Assembly: GCF_014643375.1 (NCBI RefSeq)
Contig: NZ_BMJJ01000007.1
Coordinates: forward strand, 68,925-132,924
Direction: 5' to 3'
Source of the DNA: Aureimonas glaciei
GTDB lineage: Bacteria; Pseudomonadota; Alphaproteobacteria; Rhizobiales; Rhizobiaceae
DNA length: 64,000 nucleotides
Shown here: piece after piece, positions 50,393 through 60,730 of the stretch
Layout of the letters: every line of letters begins with the position of its first letter
Numbering within the stretch: position 1 is the first letter of the stretch
Made by a program: the position numbers and the translations under genes
The notes under the pieces: generated by a model
Database searches by the model: none
Told to the model about the DNA's origin: nothing
Seen by the model: only the letters and a program-made list of their open reading frames with translations

Positions 50393-51685
50393 ATGACGGA
50401 CCATTCGGCGACGATAGCACTGGGAGACAAGACGGCGGACCTCGAAATCCGGAGCGGCACGATCGGTCCGGATGTCGTCGACATCGCCTCCCTCTACAAG
50501 CAGACGGGGATGTTCACCTACGATCCCGGCTTTTCGTCGACCGCCTCGTGCGAATCGAAGATCACCTATATCGACGGTGACGAGGGCGTCCTCCTCCACC
50601 GCGGCTATCCCATCGACCAGCTGGCCGAAAAGGGCGACTTCCTCGAGACCTGCTATCTCCTGCTCTACGGCGAACTGCCGACCGAGCGCGAGATGTCCGA
50701 CTTCGTCTACCGCGTCACCCGGCACACCATGGTGCACGAGCAGATGTCGCGCTTCTATTCCGGCTTCCGCCGCGACGCCCACCCGATGGCCGTCATGGTC
50801 GGCTCGGTCGGCGCGCTCTCGGCCTTCTACCACGACTCGACCGACATCGCCGATCCGCACCAGCGCATGGTCGCCTCGATCCGCATGATCGCCAAGACGC
50901 CGACGCTGGCGGCCATGGCCTACAAATACCATGTCGGCCAGCCCTTCGTTTACCCGCGCAACGACCTCTCCTACGCGGAAAACTTCCTGCACATGTGCTT
51001 CGCGGTCCCCTGCGAGCCGTACAAGATCAATCCGGTCCTCGCACGCGCCATGGACCGGATCTTCATTCTCCACGCCGACCACGAGCAGAACGCCTCGACC
51101 TCGACGGTTCGGCTTGCCGGCTCGTCGGGAGCCAATCCCTTCGCCTGCGTCGCCGCTGGCATCGCGTGCCTCTGGGGCCCGGCGCATGGCGGCGCCAACG
51201 AGGCGGCGCTGAACATGCTGATGGAAATCGGCACGGTCGACCGCATCCCGGAATACATCGCCCGCGCCAAGGACAAGAACGACCCCTTCCGCCTGATGGG
51301 TTTCGGCCACCGCGTCTACAAGAACTACGACCCGCGCGCGACCATCATGCAGAAGACCTGCCACGAGGTGCTGGACGAGCTCGGCATCAAGGACGATCCA
51401 ACGCTGGAAGTGGCGATGGAACTGGAGCGCATCGCGCTGACCGACCCCTACTTCATCGAAAAGAAGCTCTACCCGAACGTCGACTTCTATTCCGGCATCA
51501 CGCTGAAGGCGCTTGGTTTTCCCACCACCATGTTCACCGTGCTCTTCGCCGTCGCGCGCACCGTCGGCTGGATCGCGCAGTGGAAGGAAATGATCGAGGA
51601 CCCGCACCAGCGCATCGGCCGCCCGCGCCAGCTCTACACGGGCGCCCCGCAGCGCGATTACGTGGCGGTCGACGACCGCGCGTAA
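50393..51685 (+). CDS. gltA: Citrate synthase
   Basis: A 430-residue type II (hexameric, NADH-sensitive class) citrate synthase condensing acetyl-CoA and oxaloacetate. Catalytic histidines appear in [19 protein letters not shown] and the [14 protein letters not shown] motif; the active Asp lies in NVDFYSGI. The N-terminal beta-rich extension ([20 protein letters not shown]) is typical of this type. Ribosome site AGAAGGGG is 9 bases from the ATG. It stands as its own unit with a 150-base leader and a strong terminator, and uses the acetyl-CoA made by the PDH complex. Confidence 0.97.
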   Translation: MTDHSATIALGDKTADLEIRSGTIGPDVVDIASLYKQTGMFTYDPGFSSTASCESKITYIDGDEGVLLHRGYPIDQLAEKGDFLETCYLLLYGELPTEREMSDFVYRVTRHTMVHEQMSRFYSGFRRDAHPMAVMVGSVGALSAFYHDSTDIADPHQRMVASIRMIAKTPTLAAMAYKYHVGQPFVYPRNDLSYAENFLHMCFAVPCEPYKINPVLARAMDRIFILHADHEQNASTSTVRLAGSSGANPFACVAAGIACLWGPAHGGANEAALNMLMEIGTVDRIPEYIARAKDKNDPFRLMGFGHRVYKNYDPRATIMQKTCHEVLDELGIKDDPTLEVAMELERIALTDPYFIEKKLYPNVDFYSGITLKALGFPTTMFTVLFAVARTVGWIAQWKEMIEDPHQRIGRPRQLYTGAPQRDYVAVDDRA

Positions 51686-51706
51686 GGACGATCTGGCTTC
51701 AGGTAA

Positions 51707-51732
51707 AAGACGGGCGCTTCGGCGCCCGTCTT
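51707..51732 (+). terminator. gltA terminator with TTCG loop
   Basis: AAGACGGGCGC pairs perfectly with GCGCCCGTCTT around a TTCG tetraloop closed by C-G, 22 bases after the gltA stop, followed by CGTTTG. Confidence 0.9.
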
Positions 51733-51784
51733 CGTTTGCCGATGGTCCGCGTCCGCGGACCACGCACGCTTTCCGGCGCTGGAG

Positions 51785-52063
51785 TCATAAGGCCTTGGGT
51801 GAGGCGATGACGGCCTTCAGAGCGTCGTTGATCCTCGTCTGCCAGCCCTCGCCCGTTTCCCGAAAATGCTCGAGGATTTCAGCATCGAGACGCAAGGTGA
51901 CGGCTTCCTTCGGACGTTTCCTACCAGGCCCCCGCTGGCCGGGAAGCCGCTTGACCACGCCATTCTCCCGCAGCGTCGCGCCCTCAAACCAAGCGTCCGT
52001 CAACTCCGGCGCATCATCGGGATCAATCCAGCCAGGCTTCGTATCGGGCTTGCTCGCGGTCAT
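51785..52063 (-). CDS. brnA: BrnA-type antitoxin
   Basis: A 92-residue protein with the BrnA/DUF4415 ribbon-helix-helix pattern: DPDDAPELTDAWFEGA in the N-terminal toxin-neutralising part, then KEAVTLRLDAEILEHFRETGEGWQTRINDALKAVI (about 51-85), the RHH DNA-binding part. It should bind and block the BrnT RNase and repress the pair's promoter. Its start overlaps the end of brnT by 41 bases, the normal arrangement. It lies downstream of gltA in the opposite direction. Confidence 0.9.
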   Translation of the reverse strand: MTASKPDTKPGWIDPDDAPELTDAWFEGATLRENGVVKRLPGQRGPGRKRPKEAVTLRLDAEILEHFRETGEGWQTRINDALKAVIASPKAL

Positions 52064-52295
52064 TGGCTTTCCTCATCGAAATGATATGGCAGGCATCGCC
52101 GCGCGGGGTCCAAACAAGAACGACCATGCGGCTTGCCAGATGCCCGACGGTGACGATGCGCTCCTCGCCACAGTCCTGACGAACGTCTGGCCGGTCGAGA
52201 GTCTTCCCCGCGAAGACTTTTCCCGCGTCTGCGAAATCGAGACCGCGCTCCTGAAGAGTACGGGCCCGCTTCGCAGGATCGAAGGTTATTCGCAT
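52023..52295 (-). CDS. brnT: BrnT-type ribonuclease toxin
   Basis: A 90-residue toxin of the BrnT family: MRITFDPAKRARTLQERGLDF at the start (family pattern FEWDpaKaxxNxxKHGVsF), DRPDVRQDCGEERIVTVGHLASRMVVLVW in the middle, and the closing ISMRKANDREQARYEAW with the conserved Arg/Glu cluster. BrnT cleaves RNA and stops growth when free. ATG at 52293-52295; a longer reading adds six residues. There is no clear ribosome site, consistent with low toxin output. It precedes brnA in the same transcript. Confidence 0.9.
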   Translation of the reverse strand: MRITFDPAKRARTLQERGLDFADAGKVFAGKTLDRPDVRQDCGEERIVTVGHLASRMVVLVWTPRGDACHIISMRKANDREQARYEAWLD

Positions 52296-52370
52296 GGCTA
52301 AATGTAACCACAAAAAAGGAATCGGACAAGGGCTCGCTGGGGTCGATCGGCGGCGAGGCCAGCACGAAGC

Positions 52371-53270
52371 CTATGGCGCTGCCTTCTGAAAAACCCAGTT
52401 CAAGCTGTCTCGCCAGTCGATCATCCGGATCGGCGTGCCGTGGTTGCCCGTCTCGAACGACACGAAGCGCACTGGGTAGCCCCCGCTCCGCAGCGCGGTG
52501 TAGACGGCCTTGGCGTCGTCCCAGGCAAAGACCTTGTCGCGCGTGCCGTGGGCGAGGAGCAGCGGGATCTGGCGCGCCCCGGCGGCTTTGCGCATGGCGG
52601 CGAGTTTTGTCGGCGGCGTGTTGGCGCTGAGCATGACGAGGCCGTCGACGTGGCGGGTGACGGCGGCATCGCCGGCAAGGTCCCAGCAGAACTCGCCGCC
52701 CATCGAGGCGCAGGCGAGCACGATCGTCGCCTGCGGGTGGTCGCGGCCGAGGGTCTCGACCAGCGTGCCGACCCGGGTGCGGTCGGCTCCGGAAAAACTG
52801 CCGGCGTCGGCGGTGACGTAGAGGCCGCCGGCGCGGGACAAAAGGTTCTTCAGCCGGTTGAAATTGCCGCCGAAGGTCCAGTCATTCATGCCGAGGCGGC
52901 GGTCGCCATTGCGGCCGTGGATGAACAGGACGATGCTTGTGGGGGTCTTCGCATTCCCGACGGTCATGATTGCCAGCGGCCCGGCGGGCGTCGGGAGGCT
53001 CGCCTCCTCCTGGGTGGCCAGCGGCGCGCGGTCGACATAGGCCGCCTTTGCCCGCCGCTCCGGGATCTCGTCGCGGCCGTTGATGTCGCGCAGCTCGGAA
53101 TAGTCGACATCGATGAAGTCGCCGCCGTCGCCGATCGCCGTCAGCGGCGGATAGGCGAAGAGCGCGTCCTTGAAGGGCGCGAGTTGCGCCGGGGCGGCGA
53201 GCGCGATGCCGGACAGAATCGCCCAGGCGGCGGCGGCGAAAAAGGGGCGTTTGGCGGGGCTTCGGGCCAT
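52371..53270 (-). CDS. Exported alpha/beta hydrolase
   Basis: A 299-residue protein with a signal peptide (MARSPAKRPFFAAAAWAILS, cut likely after ALAAPA near residue 26). The hydrolase fold shows the oxyanion strand VLFIHGRNGDRR, the nucleophile region LACASMGGEF (Ser in C-A-S-M-G), an Asp in AHGTRDKVFAW and a His in ETGNHGTP, so a complete Ser-Asp-His triad is likely. The substrate is unknown. The ATG at 53268-53270 is chosen because it precedes the signal peptide and avoids overlap with parE. It is divergent from parE. Confidence 0.82.
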   Translation of the reverse strand: MARSPAKRPFFAAAAWAILSGIALAAPAQLAPFKDALFAYPPLTAIGDGGDFIDVDYSELRDINGRDEIPERRAKAAYVDRAPLATQEEASLPTPAGPLAIMTVGNAKTPTSIVLFIHGRNGDRRLGMNDWTFGGNFNRLKNLLSRAGGLYVTADAGSFSGADRTRVGTLVETLGRDHPQATIVLACASMGGEFCWDLAGDAAVTRHVDGLVMLSANTPPTKLAAMRKAAGARQIPLLLAHGTRDKVFAWDDAKAVYTALRSGGYPVRFVSFETGNHGTPIRMIDWRDSLNWVFQKAAP

Positions 53271-53457
53271 GGGCGGTTCCCTGGCGCAAAGCGGCGTGAC
53301 GCGCAAGCCACGCCGACGCGCAAAGCTGTTGATCACCACCGCTTCGCTCGGCTTTCGGGCCCGTCCGGGTTGAAGAACATTTCGTGAAAGTATAGTCCAG
53401 AGCCAGGAATTCCCGTCCCGCCGAGGGCCCAGTCGACAAGGCAGCTTGCAGCGCATC

Positions 53458-55509
53458 ATGAGCGACGATCTCTTCTCCGGAGGCGCGGCCGCCAAGGTAC
53501 GCCCGATCAGGTCCCCGGCCCGGCCCAAGGCCGCCGATGCGCTGTCGGCTGCCAAGGCCGCGACGCCGGGATCGGCGGAGGCGAGCTATACCGCGGCCGA
53601 CATCGAGGTGCTGGAAGGCCTGGAGCCGGTGCGCCGGCGGCCGGGCATGTACATCGGCGGCACCGATGAGAAGGCGATGCACCACCTCTTTGCCGAGGTG
53701 ATCGACAATGCCATGGACGAGGCCGTCGCCGGCCACGCTAATTTCATCGAGGTCGCGCTCGAGGCCGACGGTTATCTCGCCGTCACCGACAATGGCCGCG
53801 GCATCCCGGTCGACCCGCATCCGAAATACACCAACCGCTCGGCGCTCGAGGTCATCATGACCACGCTGCATGCCGGCGGAAAGTTCGATTCCAAGGTCTA
53901 CGAGACCTCGGGCGGCCTGCACGGCGTCGGCGTGTCCGTCGTCAACGCGCTGTCGTCGCGGCTCGAGGTCGAGGTGGCGCGCAACCGGAAACTCTACCGC
54001 CAGGTCTACGAGCGCGGTCATGCCGTCGGCCCGCTGGAGGAAATCGGCGAGGTCCACAACCGCCGCGGCACCAAGGTGCGCTTCCTGCCGGACACGCAGA
54101 TTTTTGGCGCCAATGCCGCCTTCGACCCGGCGCGGCTGCTGCAGATGGCACGCTCGAAGGCCTATCTCTTCGGCGGCGTTGAGATCCGCTGGGCGTGCGA
54201 TCCCTCGCTATTGCCCGCCGACGGCAAGACGCCGGCGCGGGCGACCTTCCACTTTCCCGGTGGCCTGAAGGACTATCTCGAAGGCTCGCTCGGCGACGAG
54301 CAGCGCGTCACCAGCCAGACCTTTGCCGGCCGGACCGAGAAAGTTTCCGGCCACGGCGCGGTGGAATGGGCGGTCTCGTGGACGGGCGGCGACGGGTTCG
54401 TGCGCTCCTACTGCAATACCATCCCGACGCCGGAAGGCGGCACGCACGAGGCGGGCCTGCGCACGGTGCTGACGCGCGGCCTGAAGGCGTTCGCGGAAGT
54501 CTCCGGCAACAAGAAGGCCGCCGCCGTCATCGCCGACGACGTGATGATCTCGGCCTCCGCCATGCTGTCGATCTTCATCCGAGAGCCGGAATTCGTCGGC
54601 CAGACGAAGGATCGCCTCGCCACCGCGGAAGCGCAGCGCATCGTCGAGAGCTCGATCCGCGACAGTTTCGATATCTGGCTCGCCTCCTCGCCGCAGGATG
54701 CGGCCAGGCTAATCGACTGGGTCGTCGACCGCGCCGACGAGCGGCTGCGGCGGCGCCAGGAGAAGGAAGTCAACCGCAAGAGCGCGACGCGCAAATTGCG
54801 TCTGCCCGGCAAGCTGTCCGACTGTTCGCAGACGGGGGCCGCGGGCGCCGAACTCTTCATCGTCGAGGGCGATTCCGCCGGCGGCTCGGCCAAGCAGGCG
54901 CGCGACCGCGCCCGTCAGGCGATCCTGCCGCTGCGCGGCAAGATTCTCAATGTGGCCAGCGCGGGCCGCGAAAAGCTCAGCGCCAACCAGCAGATCTCCG
55001 ACCTCATCCAGGCGCTCGGCTGCGGCACCCGCGCGCGCTACCGCGAAGAGGATCTGCGCTACGAGCGCGTGATCATCATGACCGACGCCGATGTCGACGG
55101 CGCCCATATCGCCTCGCTCTTGATCACCTTCTTCTACCAGGAAATGCACGACCTCATTCGCCAGGGCCATCTCTTCCTCGCCGTGCCGCCGCTCTATCGG
55201 CTCGCGCAGGGCGGCAAAGTCGCCTATGCCCGCGACGACAAGGACCGCGAGCGGCTGATGGCGAAGGAGTTCAAGGGCAAGGGCAAGGTCGAGGTCAGCC
55301 GCTTCAAGGGTCTCGGCGAAATGCTGCCCTCGCAGCTGAAGGAAACGACGATGGATCCGAGGAAGCGCACGCTCCTGCAGGTCGCCATCGACGAGACACC
55401 GGAATCGGGAACCGCCGGGGCGGTCGACGCGCTGATGGGCAACCGGCCCGATGCGCGCTTCCGCTTCATCCAGGAACGCGCCGCTTTCGCGGTCGACCTC
55501 GACGTGTAG
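53458..55509 (+). CDS. parE: DNA topoisomerase IV subunit B
   Basis: A 683-residue type IIA topoisomerase ATPase subunit. GHKL motifs: EVIDNAMDEAVAGHA and VTDNGRGIPVD; then TSGGLHGVGVSVVNALS (ATP lid), and the TOPRIM region with FIVEGDSAGGSAKQARDRA and IIMTDADVDGAHIA. The sequence LKETTMDPRKRTL near the end fits ParE. The first 40 residues are a variable Ala/Lys-rich extension. ATG at 53458; a TTG four codons earlier is possible. It unlinks daughter chromosomes with ParC, which is not in the window. Confidence 0.95.
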   Translation: MSDDLFSGGAAAKVRPIRSPARPKAADALSAAKAATPGSAEASYTAADIEVLEGLEPVRRRPGMYIGGTDEKAMHHLFAEVIDNAMDEAVAGHANFIEVALEADGYLAVTDNGRGIPVDPHPKYTNRSALEVIMTTLHAGGKFDSKVYETSGGLHGVGVSVVNALSSRLEVEVARNRKLYRQVYERGHAVGPLEEIGEVHNRRGTKVRFLPDTQIFGANAAFDPARLLQMARSKAYLFGGVEIRWACDPSLLPADGKTPARATFHFPGGLKDYLEGSLGDEQRVTSQTFAGRTEKVSGHGAVEWAVSWTGGDGFVRSYCNTIPTPEGGTHEAGLRTVLTRGLKAFAEVSGNKKAAAVIADDVMISASAMLSIFIREPEFVGQTKDRLATAEAQRIVESSIRDSFDIWLASSPQDAARLIDWVVDRADERLRRRQEKEVNRKSATRKLRLPGKLSDCSQTGAAGAELFIVEGDSAGGSAKQARDRARQAILPLRGKILNVASAGREKLSANQQISDLIQALGCGTRARYREEDLRYERVIIMTDADVDGAHIASLLITFFYQEMHDLIRQGHLFLAVPPLYRLAQGGKVAYARDDKDRERLMAKEFKGKGKVEVSRFKGLGEMLPSQLKETTMDPRKRTLLQVAIDETPESGTAGAVDALMGNRPDARFRFIQERAAFAVDLDV

Positions 55510-55557
55510 GCGCCCGCTGCGGCGGGCTCGACGACGCAACAGGCAAGGAACGACACG

Positions 55558-56229
55558 ATGACGAACCGCACCGCCCTTTTCGCCGGCATCGCGGCCGCAG
55601 CGCTCAGCCTGCAGCCGTCCGCCGCCTGGTCACAGACGGAGGCGCCCGTCGCCGCCCCTGCCGCGCCCGCGGCACCAGCGCCCTACACGCCGCCGTCGGC
55701 ACCGGCACCCGCCGAGACGACCGCACCGGCCGAGACGCCTCCCGAGCCGGCGCCGGGCCTTGCGCCCGCCGACGCCGCGGCGACGCCCGCCGCACCGGCA
55801 GCGCCGGCCGCGACAGCGTCTGCACCGACGACGACCGACGACGGCGTCCTGGCCGCCGTCCAGGCACTGCCGCTGCCGATCGAAGATGTGCAGATCGTCG
55901 GTCCCTGGACCGATGGCGATAAAAGCGGCGTCTGGCGCACCGTCATGCTGCAGGTCGGGCCGCCGGAAAAGGAGAGCTACCGGTTCTTCATCCAGCAGCT
56001 GGAGAAATCCGCCGCGACCACCAACGTCCTGTCGACCACCGAGATCAAGGAAATTCCGGGCATCAATGGTGCCATCGTCGGCTACCGCGCCGACGAACCC
56101 ACGGAGGGGGACACGACCGGGCTGACGCTGTTCTTCGACATCGTCCCCTCGGACGGCGAGATCTCCGAGACCTACGAACTGCACTATTTCAAGGATCAGC
56201 CCTACACGTTCGGCCCGGCGACGAACTGA
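55558..56229 (+). CDS. Exported protein of unknown function
   Basis: A 223-residue protein that I do not recognise. It has a clear signal peptide (MTNRTALFAGIAAAALSLQP, likely cut after AWSQ near residue 26), then about 65 residues made almost only of Ala, Pro and Thr, and a compact C-terminal domain (about 95-223) with DVQIVGPWTDGDKSGVWRTV and LFFDIVPSDGEISETYELHYF. No cysteines are seen in the mature part, so no lipid anchor or disulfide. Ribosome site AAGGAA precedes the ATG; 48 bases separate it from parE, so it may share that transcript. A periplasmic, cell-wall-spanning or secreted protein is likely. Confidence 0.7.
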   Translation: MTNRTALFAGIAAAALSLQPSAAWSQTEAPVAAPAAPAAPAPYTPPSAPAPAETTAPAETPPEPAPGLAPADAAATPAAPAAPAATASAPTTTDDGVLAAVQALPLPIEDVQIVGPWTDGDKSGVWRTVMLQVGPPEKESYRFFIQQLEKSAATTNVLSTTEIKEIPGINGAIVGYRADEPTEGDTTGLTLFFDIVPSDGEISETYELHYFKDQPYTFGPATN

Positions 56230-56330
56230 CGGCGGCCTTTCAGGCGAAACATCTCCCTTCCGGCATCTGCGCCGCCGAGAGGGAGGATCGCCGGGTTTTT
56301 CAAACCGTCATATGAATTAAGCCAACCATG

Positions 56331-56376
56331 CCCTATATAGGGCGAAGAGGTTGACTTGAAAAAGTCTTCGCCCTAT
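56331..56376 (+). promoter_or_regulatory. Nested palindromes in the leader of the DEAD-box helicase gene
   Basis: CCCTATATAGGG (56331-56342) is a perfect 12-base palindrome. The segment 56337-56348 (ATAGGGCGAAGA) also pairs perfectly with 56365-56376 across a 16-base loop, and inside that loop GACTT-GAAA-AAGTC can form a competing small hairpin. A TTGACT (56351-56356) could be a -35 box. The start codon is 71 bases further on. Confidence 0.6.
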
Positions 56377-56447
56377 CGCCGATATCACACGCGTGCGATT
56401 TGCGGCTTTCGCCTCACCCTTCGTCACTCACGAGATCACCTAACTCT

Positions 56448-58019
<1,572 letters not shown>

Positions 58020-58091
58020 TACGCCACGCTCCGCCGCGCGCGGATCGACGGCGGAAGTTCATCACTTGGGCTCAGGGTGCTCGTGAAATGC

Positions 58092-58124
58092 AAACGGCCG
58101 TCGCTGTACTCAGCGCGGCCGTTT
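58092..58124 (+). terminator. Helicase terminator overlapping the tfoX-type gene
   Basis: AAACGGCCG and CGGCCGTTT (9 bp) enclose a second stem CGCTG-TACT-CAGCG, with one bulged T, followed by TGCTTTTG. It starts 73 bases after the helicase stop. The right half (from 58110) is also the 3' end of the convergent TfoX-N gene. Confidence 0.85.
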
Positions 58125-58466
58125 TGCTTTTGAGGATGGCTTCTTGACGACGGCGCTGCGGCGGTCGGCTTCCAGCGCCAGGCCCACCCAGTGCGTCGCC
58201 CTGTCCGGATCGTCGAAGATCTCGTCCGGCGCGGTGAAATAGGGCATGCGGACGGGTGGACCTTTGGGCCGCTCGTAGCTCCAGGGGATAGACCCAGCGG
58301 CCTCGAACGCCGGCGCCGACTGCGCGTCGGCCTTCAGCATCAGCGTTCCGCGAACCACCAGAGCGAGGATCAGGCCGTCGGCATAGATCCCCTGCCCGCC
58401 GAACAAGCGACGAATCTGGATGGGTCCGAGGCTGGCGAACAGCTCCCGCAGGAGATCGCCGTCCAT
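58110..58466 (-). CDS. TfoX/Sxy N-terminal domain protein
   Basis: A 118-residue protein holding only the TfoX N-terminal domain: LRELFASLGPIQIRRLFGGQGIYADGLILALV is the family opening (F..FG...IRRMFGG.G.Y.dg..fa), and PYFTAPDEIFDDPDRATHWV follows. TfoX/Sxy proteins promote competence in gammaproteobacteria, but short alphaproteobacterial forms have no shown role there, even though comEC is also present in this window. The tail is basic (KKPSSKAKRPR). Nineteen bases separate it from sufA upstream, so readthrough from the suf operon is possible. Confidence 0.87.
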   Translation of the reverse strand: MDGDLLRELFASLGPIQIRRLFGGQGIYADGLILALVVRGTLMLKADAQSAPAFEAAGSIPWSYERPKGPPVRMPYFTAPDEIFDDPDRATHWVGLALEADRRSAVVKKPSSKAKRPR

Positions 58467-58485
58467 CGCCCCGCCCCGGGTGGTC

Positions 58486-58863
58486 TCAGGACACGCGGTT
58501 CTCGATGGCCGAGGCGTCGACCGGCGTGAGCTCGACGGATTCGCCGCAACCGCAGGCCGAGGTCTGGTTCGGGTTCTTGAAGGTGAATCCGGAGCGCAGG
58601 GTCGTCTCTTCGTAGTCCATTTCGGTACCGAGCAGGAACAGCACGGCTTCCGGGGCGACGAAGACCTTGGCGCCGTCCTTCTCCACCATGTCCTCGTGCG
58701 GCCGGGCCTCGGTGGCCAGCTCGACGGTGTATTCCATGCCCGCGCAGCCGCCTTTTTTCACGCCGACCCGAAGACCTAGGGCGTCGCCACCTTTGGCCGC
58801 GAGAATATCGCGCACCCGATGGGCGGCGGTGTCGGTCAGGTTCATGACGGTGAAGCGGCTCAT
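58486..58863 (-). CDS. sufA: A-type iron-sulfur carrier SufA
   Basis: A 125-residue HesB/IscA/SufA protein that passes Fe-S clusters to target enzymes. The three conserved cysteines are present: C40 in KKGGCAGMEY and the pair in SACGCGES near residue 105. ATG at 58861-58863 follows GAGAGG; a longer in-frame reading across the spacer has no ribosome site. It is the last gene of the SUF operon, 133 bases after sufT. Confidence 0.95.
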   Translation of the reverse strand: MSRFTVMNLTDTAAHRVRDILAAKGGDALGLRVGVKKGGCAGMEYTVELATEARPHEDMVEKDGAKVFVAPEAVLFLLGTEMDYEETTLRSGFTFKNPNQTSACGCGESVELTPVDASAIENRVS

Positions 58864-58996
58864 GATCCAGGTCCTCTCGTGGCGGTGGGATCGTTTGCAA
58901 ACGATCGGTATGAAAATGGGCGTCCCCGCGGCAGAACGCAAGGCCGGAACGGCGGCGGCAGGTCTCCCCGTCAGCCTCGCGCCGGCCTCGGCCTTA

Positions 58997-59422
58997 TCAG
59001 AACCAGCCGACGGCAACCTGCGCCTCTTCGCTCATCCGGTCCGGCGTCCAGGGCGGATCGAAGACGAGGCTGACATTGACATGCGAAACGCCCTCGACCG
59101 AAGAGACCGCGTTCTCCACCCAGATCGGCATCTCGCCGGCCACCGGGCATCCTGGCGCCGTCAGCGTCATCTCGACGGCGACGCTGCGGTCGTCCTCGAT
59201 GTCGATCTTGTAGATCAGGCCGAGCTCGTAGATGTCGGCCGGAATCTCCGGATCGTAGACCGTCTTCAGCGCCGCGACGATGTCGTCCGTCAGGCGCGTC
59301 AGTTCTTCGGTCGGGATCGCCGACACCTTGGCGACGCCCTGCGCCATCGCGACATTGGCCTCGGCCGTATCGTCCGGCGCGAGCGTCGCGACTTCCATCT
59401 TCAGGTCCGCATCTTCAGTCAT
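58997..59422 (-). CDS. sufT: SUF-associated MIP18-family protein SufT
   Basis: A 141-residue DUF59 (MIP18) protein. The domain begins LTDDIVAALKTVYDPEIPADIYELGLIYKI and has the conserved TLTAPGCPVAGEMP with its single Cys, and ends LVFDPPWTPDRMSEEAQ. SufT helps cluster maturation or delivery. About 40 N-terminal residues (TEDADLKMEVATLAPDD) are extra to the domain. ATG at 59420-59422 with GAGG upstream; a TTG five codons earlier is weaker. It follows sufS by 11 bases. Confidence 0.92.
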   Translation of the reverse strand: MTEDADLKMEVATLAPDDTAEANVAMAQGVAKVSAIPTEELTRLTDDIVAALKTVYDPEIPADIYELGLIYKIDIEDDRSVAVEMTLTAPGCPVAGEMPIWVENAVSSVEGVSHVNVSLVFDPPWTPDRMSEEAQVAVGWF

Positions 59423-59433
59423 GTCATTGGTCC

Positions 59434-60678
59434 TCAAGCGAAAAAACGCCTCGCCTTTTCCAGTGCCTCGGCCAGGATATCAACTTCTGCCAGGGTATTA
59501 TACATGCCGAACGAAGCCCGGCATGTGGAGGTCGCACCAAATCGCTTCAACAGCGGCTGGGCGCAATGCGTCCCGGCCCGCACGGCGACGCCCTCACGGT
59601 CGATGACCATCGAGACGTCGTGCGAGTGGATGCCTTCGAGGTCGAACGAAACGATCGCCCCCTTGCCCGGCGCATGGCCGTAGATCCGCAGCGAATTCAC
59701 GGCGCCGAGCCGTTCGTGTGCGTAGTCGCGCAGCAGCGTCTCATGGCCGAGGATCGCCTCACGGCCGATTCCGTCCATGTAGCGCAGCGATGCGGCCAGG
59801 CCGATCGCCTGGGCGATCTGCGGCGTCCCCGCCTCGAAGCGGTGCGGCGGCGTGTTGTAGGTGACGCGATCCTCGCTGACCTCGACGATCATCTCGCCGC
59901 CGCCGTTGAACGGCCGCATGCGCTCCAGCATGGCCTCCTTGCCGTAGAGCACGCCGATGCCGGTCGGGCCGTAGAGCTTGTGCCCGGTGACGACATAGAA
60001 GTCGCAGCCGAGATCCTGCACGTCGACCGGCAGGTGCACGGCCGCCTGGCTGCCGTCGACGAGGACGGGAATGCCGCGGGCATGCGCCAGCGCCACGACT
60101 TCCTTCACCGGCGTCACCGTGCCGAGAACGTTCGACATGTGCGTCATCGCGACCAGCTTGGTGCGCGGCGTGATCGCCCGCTCGAAGGCCTGGACGGAGA
60201 TCGAGCCGTCGTCCTCGACCGGCACGAAGACGAGCTTGGCGCCCTGGCGCTCGCGCAGGAAATGCCAGGGGACGATGTTGGAGTGGTGCTCCATGATCGT
60301 CAGCACGATCTCGTCGCCCTCACCGATCTCCGGCATGCCGTAGCCGTAGGCGACGAGATTGATCGCCTCCGTCGCCGAGGAGGTGAAGACGATCTCGTGG
60401 GCACTGCCGGCGTTCAGGAAAGCGCGAACGGTTTCGCGAGCGGTTTCATACTCTTCCGTCGCCTTGTTGGAGAGGAAGTGCAGCCCGCGATGGACGTTGG
60501 CATAGTCCTGCGAATAGGCTTTCTGGATGGCGTCCAGCATGGCCTGCGGCTTTTGCGCCGAGGCGCCGCTGTCGAGATAGACTAGCGGCTTGCCGTAGAC
60601 CTGCGTCGACAGGATCGGAAAGTCGCGGCGCACGGCCTCCACGTCGTAGCCGGCGCGGATCGGGCTTTCCAGGTTCAT
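59434..60678 (-). CDS. sufS: SUF cysteine desulfurase SufS
   Basis: A 414-residue PLP enzyme taking sulfur from cysteine as persulfide. The PLP Lys is in VVTGHKLYGPTGIGVLYG, the catalytic cysteine is C372 in RAGTHCAQPLLKRFG (type II desulfurase, compact loop), and the N-terminal part has FPILSTQVYGKPLVYLDSGAS. Sulfur passes to the SufBCD scaffold encoded upstream. No sufE or sufU partner is visible in the window. It lies 52 bases after sufD. Confidence 0.96.
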   Translation of the reverse strand: MNLESPIRAGYDVEAVRRDFPILSTQVYGKPLVYLDSGASAQKPQAMLDAIQKAYSQDYANVHRGLHFLSNKATEEYETARETVRAFLNAGSAHEIVFTSSATEAINLVAYGYGMPEIGEGDEIVLTIMEHHSNIVPWHFLRERQGAKLVFVPVEDDGSISVQAFERAITPRTKLVAMTHMSNVLGTVTPVKEVVALAHARGIPVLVDGSQAAVHLPVDVQDLGCDFYVVTGHKLYGPTGIGVLYGKEAMLERMRPFNGGGEMIVEVSEDRVTYNTPPHRFEAGTPQIAQAIGLAASLRYMDGIGREAILGHETLLRDYAHERLGAVNSLRIYGHAPGKGAIVSFDLEGIHSHDVSMVIDREGVAVRAGTHCAQPLLKRFGATSTCRASFGMYNTLAEVDILAEALEKARRFFA

Positions 60679-60730
60679 GGGTCGTCTCCTTCCACGCCCG
60701 CCGGCAGGTGCCGGACAGGCTTGCGGGACA

